Position numbers and translations under genes: made by a program | Part shown: positions 34,868 through 44,589 of the stretch, piece after piece | Layout of the letters: each line of letters starts with the position of its first letter | Position numbering within the stretch: position 1 is the stretch's first letter | Origin: Cyanodermella asteris | Lineage: Eukaryota; Ascomycota; Lecanoromycetes; Ostropales; Stictidaceae | Length of the DNA: 64,000 nucleotides | Direction: 5' to 3' | Assembly: GCA_900618795.1 (NCBI GenBank) | Contig: UYJD01000012.1 | Span: 522,855 to 586,854 of the forward strand | The notes under the pieces: model-generated | Seen by the model: the letters and a program-made list of their open reading frames with translations, nothing else | Told to the model about the DNA's origin: nothing | Databases searched by the model: none

Positions 34868-35668
34868 ATGGCTCAACCCGAACCCGACAAGCCCGGCTTC
34901 TTCGACCTACCCTTCGACATCCGCCGCCTCATCTACGAACACATCTTCGAAGGCCGCTGCTACGCCACCCTCCAAACGATCGACGCCGACGGCAAAGCGG
35001 AAGCCTTCCTCTGCAGCAGCCAGGTCCTCGACGAACAAGGCTGCCTCTTCGTCCCCGTCATGCCGCCCTTCAAGACGCCCGACATGCGCCTGCTGCGGAC
35101 CAGCAAAGCCTTCCACGCCGAAGCGGCGTCCGTCGCACGACAGCTGTGGTTCGGGCAGTTTCAGGCCGGCATGAACTGGACCGAGCTGGGCGCGATCTCG
35201 ACGCTGATCCGCACGCCGCCGGTGGACTCTTTCGGCCGGTTGCGAAAGGTGCGGTTGCTGAGGGAGGCGACGGCGGGGTTCGTGGAGGAGCAGATGGGCA
35301 AGGCGGGGACTTTTGTGGAGATTGTGCCGCCGAGGCAGTATCTGAGGGAGAGGATGGTGATGACTGATGGCTCGTTGCTGGTGTTCAGAACCAGTTCGCC
35401 GATCCAGGCTTGGGCGGCAGAGAGCATCGATGAACTTGATTACTTGTTCTATCAGGGTGTGCTCAGAAACGTTCGCATCCCTTCAGCGCTTGCGAAATGC
35501 GAGCTGGTCCCTCTCGTTCACTTCGGCAAATTGGGCACGGGAGGGCGATGGCTGATTCGAGACGTTTGGCATGCCAGTGATCCCGAGCCAGTGGTCCCGG
35601 AGAAGAAGCTACGCGCTACGATTCAGTGGGACGGAGAAGAGCCGTGGAAGAATGGTTCGTATGATTGA
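34868..35668 (+). CDS. F-box-like (LPxDIRxxIY motif) fungal protein, 266 aa
   Basis: This single-exon gene starts MAQPEPDKPGFFDLPFDIRR. The segment FFDLPFDIRRLIYEHIFEG near residue 11 is the LPxEIRxxIY motif seen in a large fungal family that resembles the first helices of an F-box. It is followed by DMRLLRTSKAFHAEAASVA, the usual second conserved helix of this family. The rest is a mixed alpha/beta region with no further recognised motif. F-box proteins serve as substrate adaptors of SCF ubiquitin ligases, but for these short fungal proteins that is unproven. Its stop codon lies one base from the stop codon of the convergent ORC2 gene. Confidence 0.8.
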   Translation: MAQPEPDKPGFFDLPFDIRRLIYEHIFEGRCYATLQTIDADGKAEAFLCSSQVLDEQGCLFVPVMPPFKTPDMRLLRTSKAFHAEAASVARQLWFGQFQAGMNWTELGAISTLIRTPPVDSFGRLRKVRLLREATAGFVEEQMGKAGTFVEIVPPRQYLRERMVMTDGSLLVFRTSSPIQAWAAESIDELDYLFYQGVLRNVRIPSALAKCELVPLVHFGKLGTGGRWLIRDVWHASDPEPVVPEKKLRATIQWDGEEPWKNGSYD

Positions 35669-35669
35669 T

Positions 35670-37535
35670 TCAGTCGGCAAGCAGAAGATCTTCCAGGACA
35701 CCTGTCAGCTCGTCTCGCCTCATATCGATGCCAATCGCCTCCTGTCCACTCATATCACGCTTGATCACAACCATCTGATGGTCGACAAATTCCTTGAGCA
35801 GGCCTCTAAACCCCATCTCACTACTCGTCAGGAATTCTTCCACTGCTTTCGAGTACAACATCTTGTATGATATCGCGGGCAGTTCATCATTGCCCGAGCG
35901 ATTTGCTCCGCGACCCCTTGTGTGGCTCGGACCGTTACCAAAACCGTCGTCGTCAAGGCCGCCCATCTCCTCGTCACCGTCCTCTGGCAGCACTTCATCC
36001 ATATCGAAATCCATATTCAGGACTGTGTCACCTTCCGCACTCAATATCTCGGCAACAAGGATCCGGTATACCTGTCGCGCACTCTCGGGCAAGCTGCGCA
36101 GTACCCATCGAACTCCTTCGCGGCCTTTGCCACGCGCGCCCTTGCGCCCAAGAAGCTCGTTGACTGTATCAACCACGCCGAAGCCTGCAACCTGTCCTTG
36201 GCCATCATCGTATGAACCGAAGGTTGAGCCGTCATGGAATATCCAGTTATATTGATCCTTGAGACCTTGTGGCCAGAGCAAGGCGAAATGAGGATCGTCA
36301 GCAGTGGCTATGATATGGACTCGTGGGTGTTGAGAGATCTCCGCTAGCAAGCTAGGCATTGGAGCGTGGGTCAATAACGGGGCGTGGATAGGGTTGATCA
36401 GAAGGTAGATGTGGGGAGATGTTGGTGAATTAGCCAAGTCAAGCTGGGCGACAAGAAATCGCACAGCGTCGGTCGCTTGGTTTGGCATGGTGCGCGCAAT
36501 GTCACTGGGAAATGCGGCGGTAGCTATGGTTGACCACAAGGACCGAGTCGTCAATGCCGGATGATTAGCGTCAAGAATGATAGTGATGGAGGACTCTATT
36601 GCAGACTGGTCGCTTTCGGCAGCCATAGCACGCGCAGTCTTGGTCTTCTTGCGAGATTCCGAGGACGTGTTCTTTGCGTTCGCGTTCCCCGAGCGGACGG
36701 CTTCATATTTCGCGTGAAGCCAATCCGCCCATCCTTTCAGCAATCCCAGTTTGTTGCCATACCCATGAAGAAGAATGTTGAAGCCCGCATTCAGTTCGAC
36801 TTCCCAAAAACCAAAATCCTGCTCATGGTGTTTGTAAAGCTGCTGGATATTCTCGGCGTGTGGGTCGTTGTAGGTTTGAAGAGACTCGAAATAGGCACTA
36901 TGGTCCAGAAATGCGCTAGCAGGGAAAGTGTTCGTGGACGTTTTCAAGCCGTTGGGCCTGTTAATCCAGAAATACCATTCATGCGCTGGCAAGTCTGTGG
37001 GTGGCGTAATCTCGCGGTTCTTGGAGCCCTTTGGTCGACCTCGCCCTCGCTTGACGGGTATCTCCCCCGTGGGCTCGACTGAATCCAAGGCTCGCCCCGG
37101 ATCGTCCGTTTCACCTTCGGCGTCTTCGTCCGCTTCTTCTTCCCCAGCGTTATTGCCGGCTATTTCGTCGACTAGCTCCTCCTCCTCATCTTCCGTACCT
37201 TCAGCGGCAACGGCAAGCTCAAGCCGCCGCTGATTGCTCTTGCGTCGTGCAGACCGATCGACCGCGTTCCTGCGAGGTGTCGTGCGCTTCGAGGGCGTGC
37301 TGGGATTTTGTTTCTTCAGGTCGACAGGAAGAGTCCGCGTCGTCGTAGGTGTAGAGAGGTTGTCGCCGTTACGCTCCCGCGCAACAGAAGGCGCTGCGGC
37401 GCCATTGACACGCGCCGTTCCAGCCGTGGGGGTCACATCTCCGGCGTCAGTAGAGATGGGCTCTTGGATCGAGGCATCCCCGGGCTCTGGGAGGCCTTCG
37501 CGCGATGTTGCTGCGCGTTTGCGTTTCGGAGGCAT
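35670..37535 (-). CDS. ORC2: Origin recognition complex subunit 2 (ORC2), 621 aa
   Basis: This is a subunit of the six-part ORC that marks replication origins and loads MCM. The single exon starts at ATG 37535. The N-terminal 200 residues are disordered and charged, and include an AT-hook-like VKRGRGRPKGSKN (about residue 181). The conserved body has FPASAFLDHSAYFESLQTY, the Orc2 signature EVELNAGFNILLHGYGNKLG, then SITIILDANHPALT, LLINPIHAPLL, HPRVHIIATADDPH and WIFHDGSTFGSY, and ends with a C-terminal winged-helix region (YKMLYSKAVEEFLTSSEMGF). As in other ORC2 proteins the AAA+-like part has no functional Walker motifs. A palindromic TCACGTGA lies 46 bp upstream of the ATG. Confidence 0.96.
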   Translation of the reverse strand: MPPKRKRAATSREGLPEPGDASIQEPISTDAGDVTPTAGTARVNGAAAPSVARERNGDNLSTPTTTRTLPVDLKKQNPSTPSKRTTPRRNAVDRSARRKSNQRRLELAVAAEGTEDEEEELVDEIAGNNAGEEEADEDAEGETDDPGRALDSVEPTGEIPVKRGRGRPKGSKNREITPPTDLPAHEWYFWINRPNGLKTSTNTFPASAFLDHSAYFESLQTYNDPHAENIQQLYKHHEQDFGFWEVELNAGFNILLHGYGNKLGLLKGWADWLHAKYEAVRSGNANAKNTSSESRKKTKTARAMAAESDQSAIESSITIILDANHPALTTRSLWSTIATAAFPSDIARTMPNQATDAVRFLVAQLDLANSPTSPHIYLLINPIHAPLLTHAPMPSLLAEISQHPRVHIIATADDPHFALLWPQGLKDQYNWIFHDGSTFGSYDDGQGQVAGFGVVDTVNELLGRKGARGKGREGVRWVLRSLPESARQVYRILVAEILSAEGDTVLNMDFDMDEVLPEDGDEEMGGLDDDGFGNGPSHTRGRGANRSGNDELPAISYKMLYSKAVEEFLTSSEMGFRGLLKEFVDHQMVVIKRDMSGQEAIGIDMRRDELTGVLEDLLLAD

Positions 37536-38399
37536 TGCTGGTCGTGGCTTTGCTGGAGGAGGGACGAGATGGAAATGACATCACGTGAAGTCGCGAGAAC
37601 GCGGTTTGAACTCTGTTTTACGCGACACGATTCGAATGAGCTCATTTGTGGAACTGGAAACTTATCTAGAGAGTCCGGCCAAGATTTCGTCGCCGGATGT
37701 GTGGAACCCGAAGAAGGCGACTTAATACGATGCAAAGAAACATCAAGGGTGTCTAGCACAAGTCGCTGCGCACGTACTTTACTCATTCATTTGAGTGCTA
37801 GTTCTGTGAGTCCTTCTAGAGGCACATGAACGACTAGAAGTAAAGACTTGTCTTTAACCACTTATGTTGATAGTGATTCAAGTACGTTTAACAGTGTCGA
37901 CTGACCTACAAAGGGAGGTAGATGATCAAGTGTCGCCATTAAATTTCTGTCAGCGCGCCTTGTGTCTCGCGCCAAACTAAGCAAACCAATATATGACCAA
38001 GACATCTCCCACCCACCACTAACTCATTACTAAAGCTTTTTGATAGGCAGAGTTCTACTTCAAATGGTAAACAGTGCCCTCAATCGACGAAAGTCGCCAT
38101 GGAAGCAGAGACGTAACCACCTTTCGTGTCCAAGCAGCTTCATCATGACTTGCAAAGATGTGTCCAATACATGTCAACAAGCTCGATTGCAGCAACAGGT
38201 AAGAACTTCTGAGGAAGACGCACAATATCCATCATGCGGTCACGGTGCGTATCGCAACTGTCCGCAAAGCGTCTGGACTCAATTGACTTTCCATTCGTTG
38301 GCGCCGGTTTCGTTCCGCCTCCCTGTCCTTGATGCTTGCGCGCCGCGGCTTTTGTCCTTGGACTGATCACACTCAACGCCATGCTTGCAAGGTGTCTCA
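37536..38399. promoter_or_regulatory. Divergent ORC2/aminotransferase promoter region with a TCACGTGA E-box
   Basis: The palindrome TCACGTGA is at 37581-37588. CACGTG sites are bound by Cbf1/bHLH proteins in fungi; use here is inferred. No gene is seen in the rest. Confidence 0.4.
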
Positions 38400-39800
38400 A
38401 TGGATATTCAAATCCGGTTTCGTCAACAAGGGCCGACTTCGCCGTCCAAATCGTCGCCAACCAGCACGCTCGCCTCTTCCGACCCCGCCAACCTCTCCCG
38501 CCGCGGGCTGGTAAAGTCGATCCAGGGCAAACGTCAAGGCCGTATCCTGACCGTCCTAGCCGATCCTTATGATGCTATCGCCAACCCGAATGGCTATATC
38601 AACCTCGCCGTGGCCGAGAACCGGCTCATGCTGCATCGTGTGCAGACGTACATCAACACTCATCTCCGCATCGACACCACCGCCTGCTCGTATGGCACCG
38701 GCGGTACAGGGAGTCCTCGGTTGAAGCACGCCACGGCAGCTTTCATGAATGATTATTTCCGTCCTCATGTGCCTGTCAAGGCGGAGAATATCCAATTCTC
38801 GGCGGGCTGCAATGCCATCTGCGAAATGCTCGGCTGGAATCTCGCGGACGAGGGCGATGCGGTGCTCTTGAGCGCACCGATTTATGGAGCTTTCAGTTCG
38901 GACTTTACCTTCAAAGCAGGTCTGCGCCTGGTACATGTTTCAACGGCTTACGATGATCCTGTGGGCTCGAACGTGACGGTATATTACGAAAGGGAGATTG
39001 AGAGGCTGCTGTCCGAGGGCGTCAAACCACGAATATTACTGATATGCACGCCGCACAACCCCCTGGGAAGGTGCTACGATCAGCAGACTTTGATTGAATT
39101 CTGTGAGCTTGCGGCCAAATACGACATGCACCTGATCAGTGACGAGGTCTACGCGCTTTCCGCCTTTGACCCGTTCCCGAAAGATGCCGTACCGTTTACC
39201 TCCGTTCTTTCAATCCCGCAGGACAGACATGGTCTCCCTACCGAGAGACTCCACGTTCTCTATGGGTTTTCTAAAGACATTGCCGCAGCTGGACTTCGAC
39301 TAGGGTGTCTCGTCACACGCAATACGGATCTACTTTATGCCATGGGGGTCATGAGCCCAATGCACTGGCCAAGCTCGTTGTCAGACACGGCTGTCGCCAC
39401 GATGCTCGAAGATAGAGAGTGGCTTGATCGGTATATTGCCGACAGTCGGCTGCTCTTGGCGAAGCACCATGCATTAGTATGCAGGACTCTGGATGCTGCA
39501 GCGATCCCGTACCAAAGCCGCGTTAGTTCTGGTTTCTTCTTGTGGGCTGATCTATCGGCTTGGCTACCCGAAGAAGCGGCAGATAAGCCCAAGGAAGAGA
39601 GGTTGGGAGATGTCATTTTTGAGAAGAAGGTATGGCCGAACATGGGAGCCGAATTTGCGGCTGACAGGCAAGGTTGGATACGGATAGTCTTCACGCTGGA
39701 AAGAGCTACACTCAAGGAGGGCTTGAGAAGACTCCTTGAGGCTATCATTGGTGAAGAAGCTGCGCGTCGGGCTGTGGATGCGGGTTTCAGTCAGAATTGA
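38400..39800 (+). CDS. ACC synthase-like PLP-dependent aminotransferase, 466 aa
   Basis: This is a class I/II fold-type I PLP enzyme. Many hallmarks match 1-aminocyclopropane-1-carboxylate synthase: INLAVAENRLM (ACS has GLAENQL), SYGTGGTGSPRLKHATAAFM, IQFSAGCNAICEMLGWNLAD, LLSAPIYGAF, ICTPHNPLGRCYD, DMHLISDEVYALSAF, the PLP-lysine segment YGFSKDIAAAGLRLG (about residue 290) and the C-terminal IRIVFTLERA. ACS turns S-adenosylmethionine into the ethylene precursor ACC. Fungal members of this branch are often plain aminotransferases, so substrate is uncertain. The ATG at 38400 is the first true start in the frame. The gene faces the LOG gene, whose stop is 90 bp away. Confidence 0.87.
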   Translation: MDIQIRFRQQGPTSPSKSSPTSTLASSDPANLSRRGLVKSIQGKRQGRILTVLADPYDAIANPNGYINLAVAENRLMLHRVQTYINTHLRIDTTACSYGTGGTGSPRLKHATAAFMNDYFRPHVPVKAENIQFSAGCNAICEMLGWNLADEGDAVLLSAPIYGAFSSDFTFKAGLRLVHVSTAYDDPVGSNVTVYYEREIERLLSEGVKPRILLICTPHNPLGRCYDQQTLIEFCELAAKYDMHLISDEVYALSAFDPFPKDAVPFTSVLSIPQDRHGLPTERLHVLYGFSKDIAAAGLRLGCLVTRNTDLLYAMGVMSPMHWPSSLSDTAVATMLEDREWLDRYIADSRLLLAKHHALVCRTLDAAAIPYQSRVSSGFFLWADLSAWLPEEAADKPKEERLGDVIFEKKVWPNMGAEFAADRQGWIRIVFTLERATLKEGLRRLLEAIIGEEAARRAVDAGFSQN

Positions 39801-39889
39801 CGCCGAGAATGCAATTGCTGCGCTGAACCTCTATTTCTGTCCGTCTATGCATGATTTGGCCGCATGCCCAGAAGTTCGACAGTGCAAGA

Positions 39890-40841
39890 TCAACCCAGGC
39901 TCGGCTGCTTCTTCTCCTCTGTTGGACTTGTTGCATTCCAATCGAGACCGAACCGTCCAGCTGCCACCTTGTAGCCTCGTAACTTGTCCAACACTTCATT
40001 AGGATCTGTCGCCACTTCGATGATGTCCTTGTTTGATTCACTGACGAACTTTTCCTGAACGGACTTCTGTATCCACTGGGCCAAGCCGTCGTAATAACCC
40101 TCTGTGTTTAAGATACAGATGGGGCGATCGTGGATGCCAAGCTGATTCCATGTCGTGACCTCCTACAGACCGCTGTCAGCAACAAACCCCAAAAGAAAAA
40201 ACATCATCCAGGATTATCGCTGGTCCCGTCCGGACATCTCCCAATCGTCAACACCTCCTCCCATCGCATTCACTCACCATCAGCTCCTCCATCGTCCCAT
40301 ACCCGCCCGGCAAAGCCACGAACCCGCTCCCCGGCGCCCCCGCAATGACCTCGTCCGCCATCATCCGCTTCCGCGTATGCATGTCCGCAACGACCGTCGT
40401 CTGACCATAGACGGCCTCGTCGGGCGTGGAAGATGCCGACGGGGTACTGGTTCCGCCCCGGCCCGCCTGCTCGTACTTGATGAGCGCCGCCGGAATGATG
40501 CCGTGGACCGCCGACGCGCCGGACAGGGAGACCAGGGCGCGGGCCACCTCGCCCATGATGCCCACGGTGCCGCCTCCGTAGACGAGCTTGGCTCCGGCCG
40601 CGTGCATGGATTGGGCGAGCGAGCGGGCGGCGGCGAGGTATGCTGGGCCGTTGCCGGATTGGGAGCCGCAGCTGTGGGAGTGGTTTGTCAGCTTGTACCT
40701 ATCAGGTTTGCTGTATAGGGCGTGAGAACAGAAAGGGCTGACATATTTTGCCGTGCCTCTTGTTTGTTTGGAGTAGTGAAGGAATTGAAGAATGGGTCGC
40801 ACTCACAAAACACAGATGACAATCTGCTTCTCGGACGCCAT
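39890..40841 (-). CDS. LOG-family phosphoribohydrolase (cytokinin-activating, lysine decarboxylase-like fold), 233 aa
   Basis: In plants and some fungi and bacteria LOG cleaves cytokinin riboside 5'-monophosphates to free cytokinin. There are three exons: 40841-40807 (MASEKQIVICV), 40671-40278 and 40162-39890; introns are 135 and 115 nt with GTGAGT donors. The join gives VFCGSQSGNGPAYLAAARSL, then LVYGGGTVGIMGEVA, TRKRMMADEVIAGAPGSGFV, and the LOG signature PGGYGTMEEL, with the second intron right after EELM, followed by EVTTWNQLGIHDRPICIL. The length fits. The start of intron 1 and the start of exon 2 are repeated, inverted and without mismatch, 400 bp away (see the repeat entries). A related non-hormonal role (removal of modified nucleotides) is possible. 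Confidence 0.92.
40640..40810 (-). repeat. Left arm of a 171-bp perfect inverted repeat
   Basis: The arm covers the last 4 bases of LOG exon 1, all of intron 1 and the first 32 bases of exon 2. It matches the arm at 41223-41393 with no mismatch when reverse-complemented. Confidence 0.97.
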
Positions 40842-41222
40842 GATGGTTGCAAATGGAGCTTGACCAAAGATCTATGAGCAAGCTTCGACTGGGTCTGTAC
40901 GCACAATGCTCAGTCTTCGAAAGCAGTGGAACTGTGGCAGCCTGCGATGCTCAAAATGATGGCAATTCGGAGAGAACAAACAAATGAATATTGACTGCCC
41001 GTTGTCACTTTGCGAGGATGCGATGAGTCAAACGATTATTTCCGCCCCGAAAAATGAGCAAGCGAGCCTTGGAGCGAAAATGGGCACTTCCGCCCATTGT
41101 TGTGCAGAATCCAGCTTGCAGATGGCTCGTGAGTGAGTATGCTTGTTTCATTGGACAAGCAAGCATCGTCGTCACACTTGGGCTTTCAGTGGGGATTGGT
41201 GGCCCGTTCTCTGCATGTCGTC

Positions 41223-41393
41223 TTTTGTGAGTGCGACCCATTCTTCAATTCCTTCACTACTCCAAACAAACAAGAGGCACGGCAAAATATGTCAGCCCTT
41301 TCTGTTCTCACGCCCTATACAGCAAACCTGATAGGTACAAGCTGACAAACCACTCCCACAGCTGCGGCTCCCAATCCGGCAACGGCCCAGCAT
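41223..41393 (+). repeat. Right arm of the 171-bp perfect inverted repeat
   Basis: It matches 40640-40810 in reverse orientation. The spacer between the arms is 412 bp, and the arm ends exactly at the N gap. In this copy the sequence left of the match reads ATGTCGTC and then TTTTGTGAGT, so a different ATG precedes the copied splice donor. Confidence 0.97.
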
Positions 41394-41418
41394 NNNNNNN
41401 NNNNNNNNNNNNNNNNNN
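41394..41418. other. Assembly gap (25 N)
   Basis: This is a short run of N flanked by the repeat arm on the left and a run of 12 C on the right. It is probably a join of two contigs of unknown distance. Confidence 0.95.
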
Positions 41419-42236
41419 CCCCCCCCCCCCGCGTCACCATTTACAGCGAAGACTTAAGAATGAGCGCGCCCCACGTGCACAAGCACTCGCAGACTCGTCC
41501 ACGGTTGCTTGACGTTTGCGCTTCTTCAGACTTCATGTCCGTCCATGGCGTCGAGTCTTTCTGCAAGTTGCCGTGAGTCTCATACCCAATGGGCTCTCAT
41601 AAAGTGCGATAGTCTCAGCCGGGAAACGCAAGTATAGACGACTCCGAGACAGCATATTTGATTCCAAGCGTTCGGGGGTCCATCATGCGGTGCTGTCTTT
41701 CTGAACCTGGAAAAGGAGGCAAATCCGATTTCATTCTCGCATAGTAGCTCAAACCACATTGTACAAGACCCAGTGCAGCTAGCCTTTCTAATCAAGTGCC
41801 AGAAGGGGCGTGTAATGTTGCATACGTGACTATCAGATGAGCTTTCATTCTGGGTTACTTTGTGGCGAGAGAGGACTGAGCAGGAAGCGCGCGCACGAGT
41901 ATGGATGGGACATGACGGAAATTGAAATTTATCACCCCCAAAACCCTACAGAGACACCCGGGTGCCAATGCCTTAGCGATCATCGCCTTTTACATATACT
42001 TTGCGGAGGCCAGCCGCCGATAGACGCCGAGGGAGAATTGAGCTGCGTTGAGCTTTGTGAAAAGTTCTTCTATAAGTACCTGGCCAACACTGGCCAGCGG
42101 CAATGGATGAATCTCTGGCGTTGAGCTTCCCTCGCGGTCAAGAAGCGCCCCTACTCGCACATCATTGAAGCACGCCGCCGGGCTACCAAATTGCACATTC
42201 CTCATGTGCCTGTGCCAAGAATAGGGGTTAAATAGA

Positions 42237-43242
42237 TTATGAGATGAACGTGGCTTTCAAGGCACCCACGGTGGTGGTCGCGAATGCGTGATCTGATCCA
42301 CTGCCGATGTCAATGATCCCGGATCGAAAAAGGGTATCGCGAGGCCTAAGGCTGCTCTCCTTGTACCTCTGCATCACACGTCGGCCAAGCTGTGCTTGTT
42401 CTCCGCTCCCCCATGCACGTACGGCACCAGCGCTCGTAAGAGCCAAGACATGGTTGCTGCCAGCTGCCAGTTTGGTGACATTGGAGAGCTCTTGTACCTG
42501 AACGGCCGTCTTTTGTATAGATATGCCCGGAGAGAACCCGAACGGGCCTTCGCTTCCTCTGAATGTACCCCAACCAAATACGAGGCCGGTCTGGCTAAGA
42601 GCAAAGGTTGCGTTATCGGTGGCGATCAATTGTGTGAATACTGTGCCGTCGGGAATGTGGGACGTGTCAATCTCGGTCGGCATGGCCTCGTAGGGATTGA
42701 TAGCTACTTCATCATTTTCGCCCTCACTGTCGTCAGCTTTGCCGTTCATGTCAACCAGGCCGCCATCCCATGAAGTAGCGCCCAAGCACAGCGTTGTCGT
42801 TCACTCCCCACGTCAGGATCCTGTTGTCCTTTGTCAAAACAGCGCAGTGCATACCACCGGCAGCGACTGAGACGACGCCGGCCTTGTCAGCTGATAAGTG
42901 CGGATTTAGTTGTGGTCGTTTGACATGCTTGTTGCCAACCTCTTTTCCTAGACCGAGCTCGCCCTGCTGATTGGCATCAAAGACGTAGACGTCTAACAGC
43001 TCCATGGGCACGGTGTTGATCACTATGAGCGCTTTCTGAGACTTCGCCACAGACACGAGGTGCGCTTGGTCAAGATTGGCAACTATTCTTTCCGGTTGGG
43101 TGTTTTCTTGAGTTTCTTCTGCGCCGGCCCCTCGACACGAACTTCCCGACTCTTGAGCTCTCTTCTTTGTCGTATTCGCTTTGACTGCTGACCGCCCTAC
43201 AGCTGGAGGCTGTGCGCTCATAGTCCACCTTGATGCAGCCAT
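42237..43242 (-). pseudogene. RCC1-like (Ran guanine-nucleotide exchange factor) relic
   Basis: The reading frame shows clear homology to RCC1/pim1: LLDVYVFDANQQGELGLG, VVSVAAGGMHCAVLTKDNRI, ILTWGVNDNAVLGR, then in another frame SWDGGLVDMNG, INPYEAMPTEID, GLVFGWGTFRGSEG, and LGRRVMQRYKESSL. Functional proteins read LGRDTSWDGGL at the frame change; here the two frames meet at 42777-42780 with what looks like 2 missing bases and no room for an intron. The frame then stops at 42237, after about half of the seven-bladed propeller. RCC1 acts on chromatin to make Ran-GTP and is essential, so another intact gene should exist. An assembly error cannot be excluded, but the missing blades argue for a relic. 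An earlier ATG lies at 43338. Confidence 0.78.
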
Positions 43243-43890
43243 TTTGATGGGAGACTGTAGAATAAAAGGACTCACAGAGATGCGACAGGCAACAAAAGTT
43301 CCCAGATTATCGTAGCCGACATGGTAACGCGCAATCATAAGCTTTCAGATCAATCACATCGGAGGCGCATTCCGAGCGCATTATTACGCCTCGAGTCACC
43401 CTTGACCAACAGCGACTTCACCTGCGCGCTAATCATCTGAAGCAGATGCCAGGGCTGTCGTTTGTTGCTTGGTCTAGCGAGCTTGCAGGCAGCGAATTTG
43501 TGGCCAAACTCGGAAGTATCCCGATTGAAGAGCTCTAGAGCGCGTCGGGATAGAGGTCATGACGCATGCCGTACCCCACCCCGACCTCGCTCCATGGTGA
43601 ATTCAGCTTGCCCTGAGCAGCACCCATGCGTACCCCTGAAGATCAAAGATATTGTTTACTGTATCGGGCTTAGCAGATATCGAACACGAAACTGCATAGA
43701 TTGACATGCACAGGTGGCGCGATCGTGTGTATCTTGAATAGATGTAATATTATTATCGATAAATCGATCAACTTTTGAATCGAACAGGTCGCATTCATCG
43801 ACCCTGTGCCCTGCTATGATGTACCCATCCGTCCCTCGCAATAGCGTCGAGAAGTAGATGCGACTACACCAGCTATTTGTGCTGCGTCAT
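43243..43890. other. Intergenic, nothing recognised
   Basis: Spacer between the RCC1 relic and the HsbA-like gene (both minus strand). No gene is seen. Confidence 0.55.
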
Positions 43891-44589
43891 TCAGATGGTG
43901 TACACAGCAATGCTCTGCTCGAGAGAAGCATCCAATGCGTTCTTGTCCTTGGTAGCATCAGCAGCGCAAAATGGCACGGCGTTGATGAGGCCGAAAGCAA
44001 GGGTGTCAACGCCACCCTCGACAGCACGCAAAACCGCAGCGATGGGAGCGGTGAAAGGGGTGCTGGCAACCAGGGAGTGCTTGCCGATGACAGTGGCCAA
44101 AAGCTGTTGGTGAACGACGACGAACTTGACGCTCTCGTTAGCTAACAAATCAGAGACAGTCAAATCTGGGCACATACGTCACGGAAGGCGTCGCAGATGC
44201 TTTGCTGGTCGGAGACGGCATAGACAGCGCCGCCGGCGGTGTTTGCCATGGCCGTGATATCGGAACCAACCTGGAACGAAGTTTAGTGTCTGACTTGGAG
44301 CTTGCATGGGGTCTGGTTTCGATATAAGACGTACGGTTTCAACGATCTTTCTGAAGTTGTTGATCACCTGCGGGCCTAAAGTGAACACGTTGAAGCCGTT
44401 GATCTTTGAAGCCAGATTGTTGGTATCGCCAGAAATAGTAGTGACTGTCTGAGCAAGAGTTAGTCCGAACCATTACAGATACGGCAAAAGCCTCACCTTG
44501 ATGTTGACGGTCACCTGAGACGCCGTGAGGGCAGCTTGGCTGCTGGCAACAAAGCCAAGTGCGGCGGTGGCAAGTGTCTTGAACTGCAT
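43891..44589 (-). CDS. HsbA-like secreted cell-surface protein, about 180 aa, four exons
   Basis: HsbA (hydrophobic surface-binding protein A) of Aspergillus helps enzymes attach to hydrophobic surfaces, and relatives are cell-wall galactomannoproteins. The start is MQFKTLATAALGFVASSQAA, a clear signal peptide. Exons are 44589-44497, 44448-44335, 44270-44178 and about 44133-43891. The spliced frame reads TVTTISGDTNNLASKINGFN, GPQVINNFRKIVET, VGSDITAMANTAGGAVYAVS and ICDAFRD, then HQQLLATVIGKHSLV and TPFTAPIAAVLRAVEGGVDT, which is the HsbA family pattern. The third intron border is uncertain: acceptors at 44134 (in frame) and about 44141 are both possible. The protein is small, secreted, and probably wall-bound. 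Confidence 0.88.

Larger units (their letters stand above)
40842..42236. other. Spacer with the inverted repeat, an N gap and a poly-C run
   Basis: Upstream of the LOG start are 380 bp with no gene seen, then the right repeat arm, the 25-N gap (41394-41418), a C12 run (41419-41430) and about 800 bp without a recognised gene. A 95-codon frame at 41837-42124 matches nothing I know. Confidence 0.55.

Noticed and set aside
41837-42124. 95-codon frame near the RCC1 relic
   Set aside because: No family match; size is common for chance frames.
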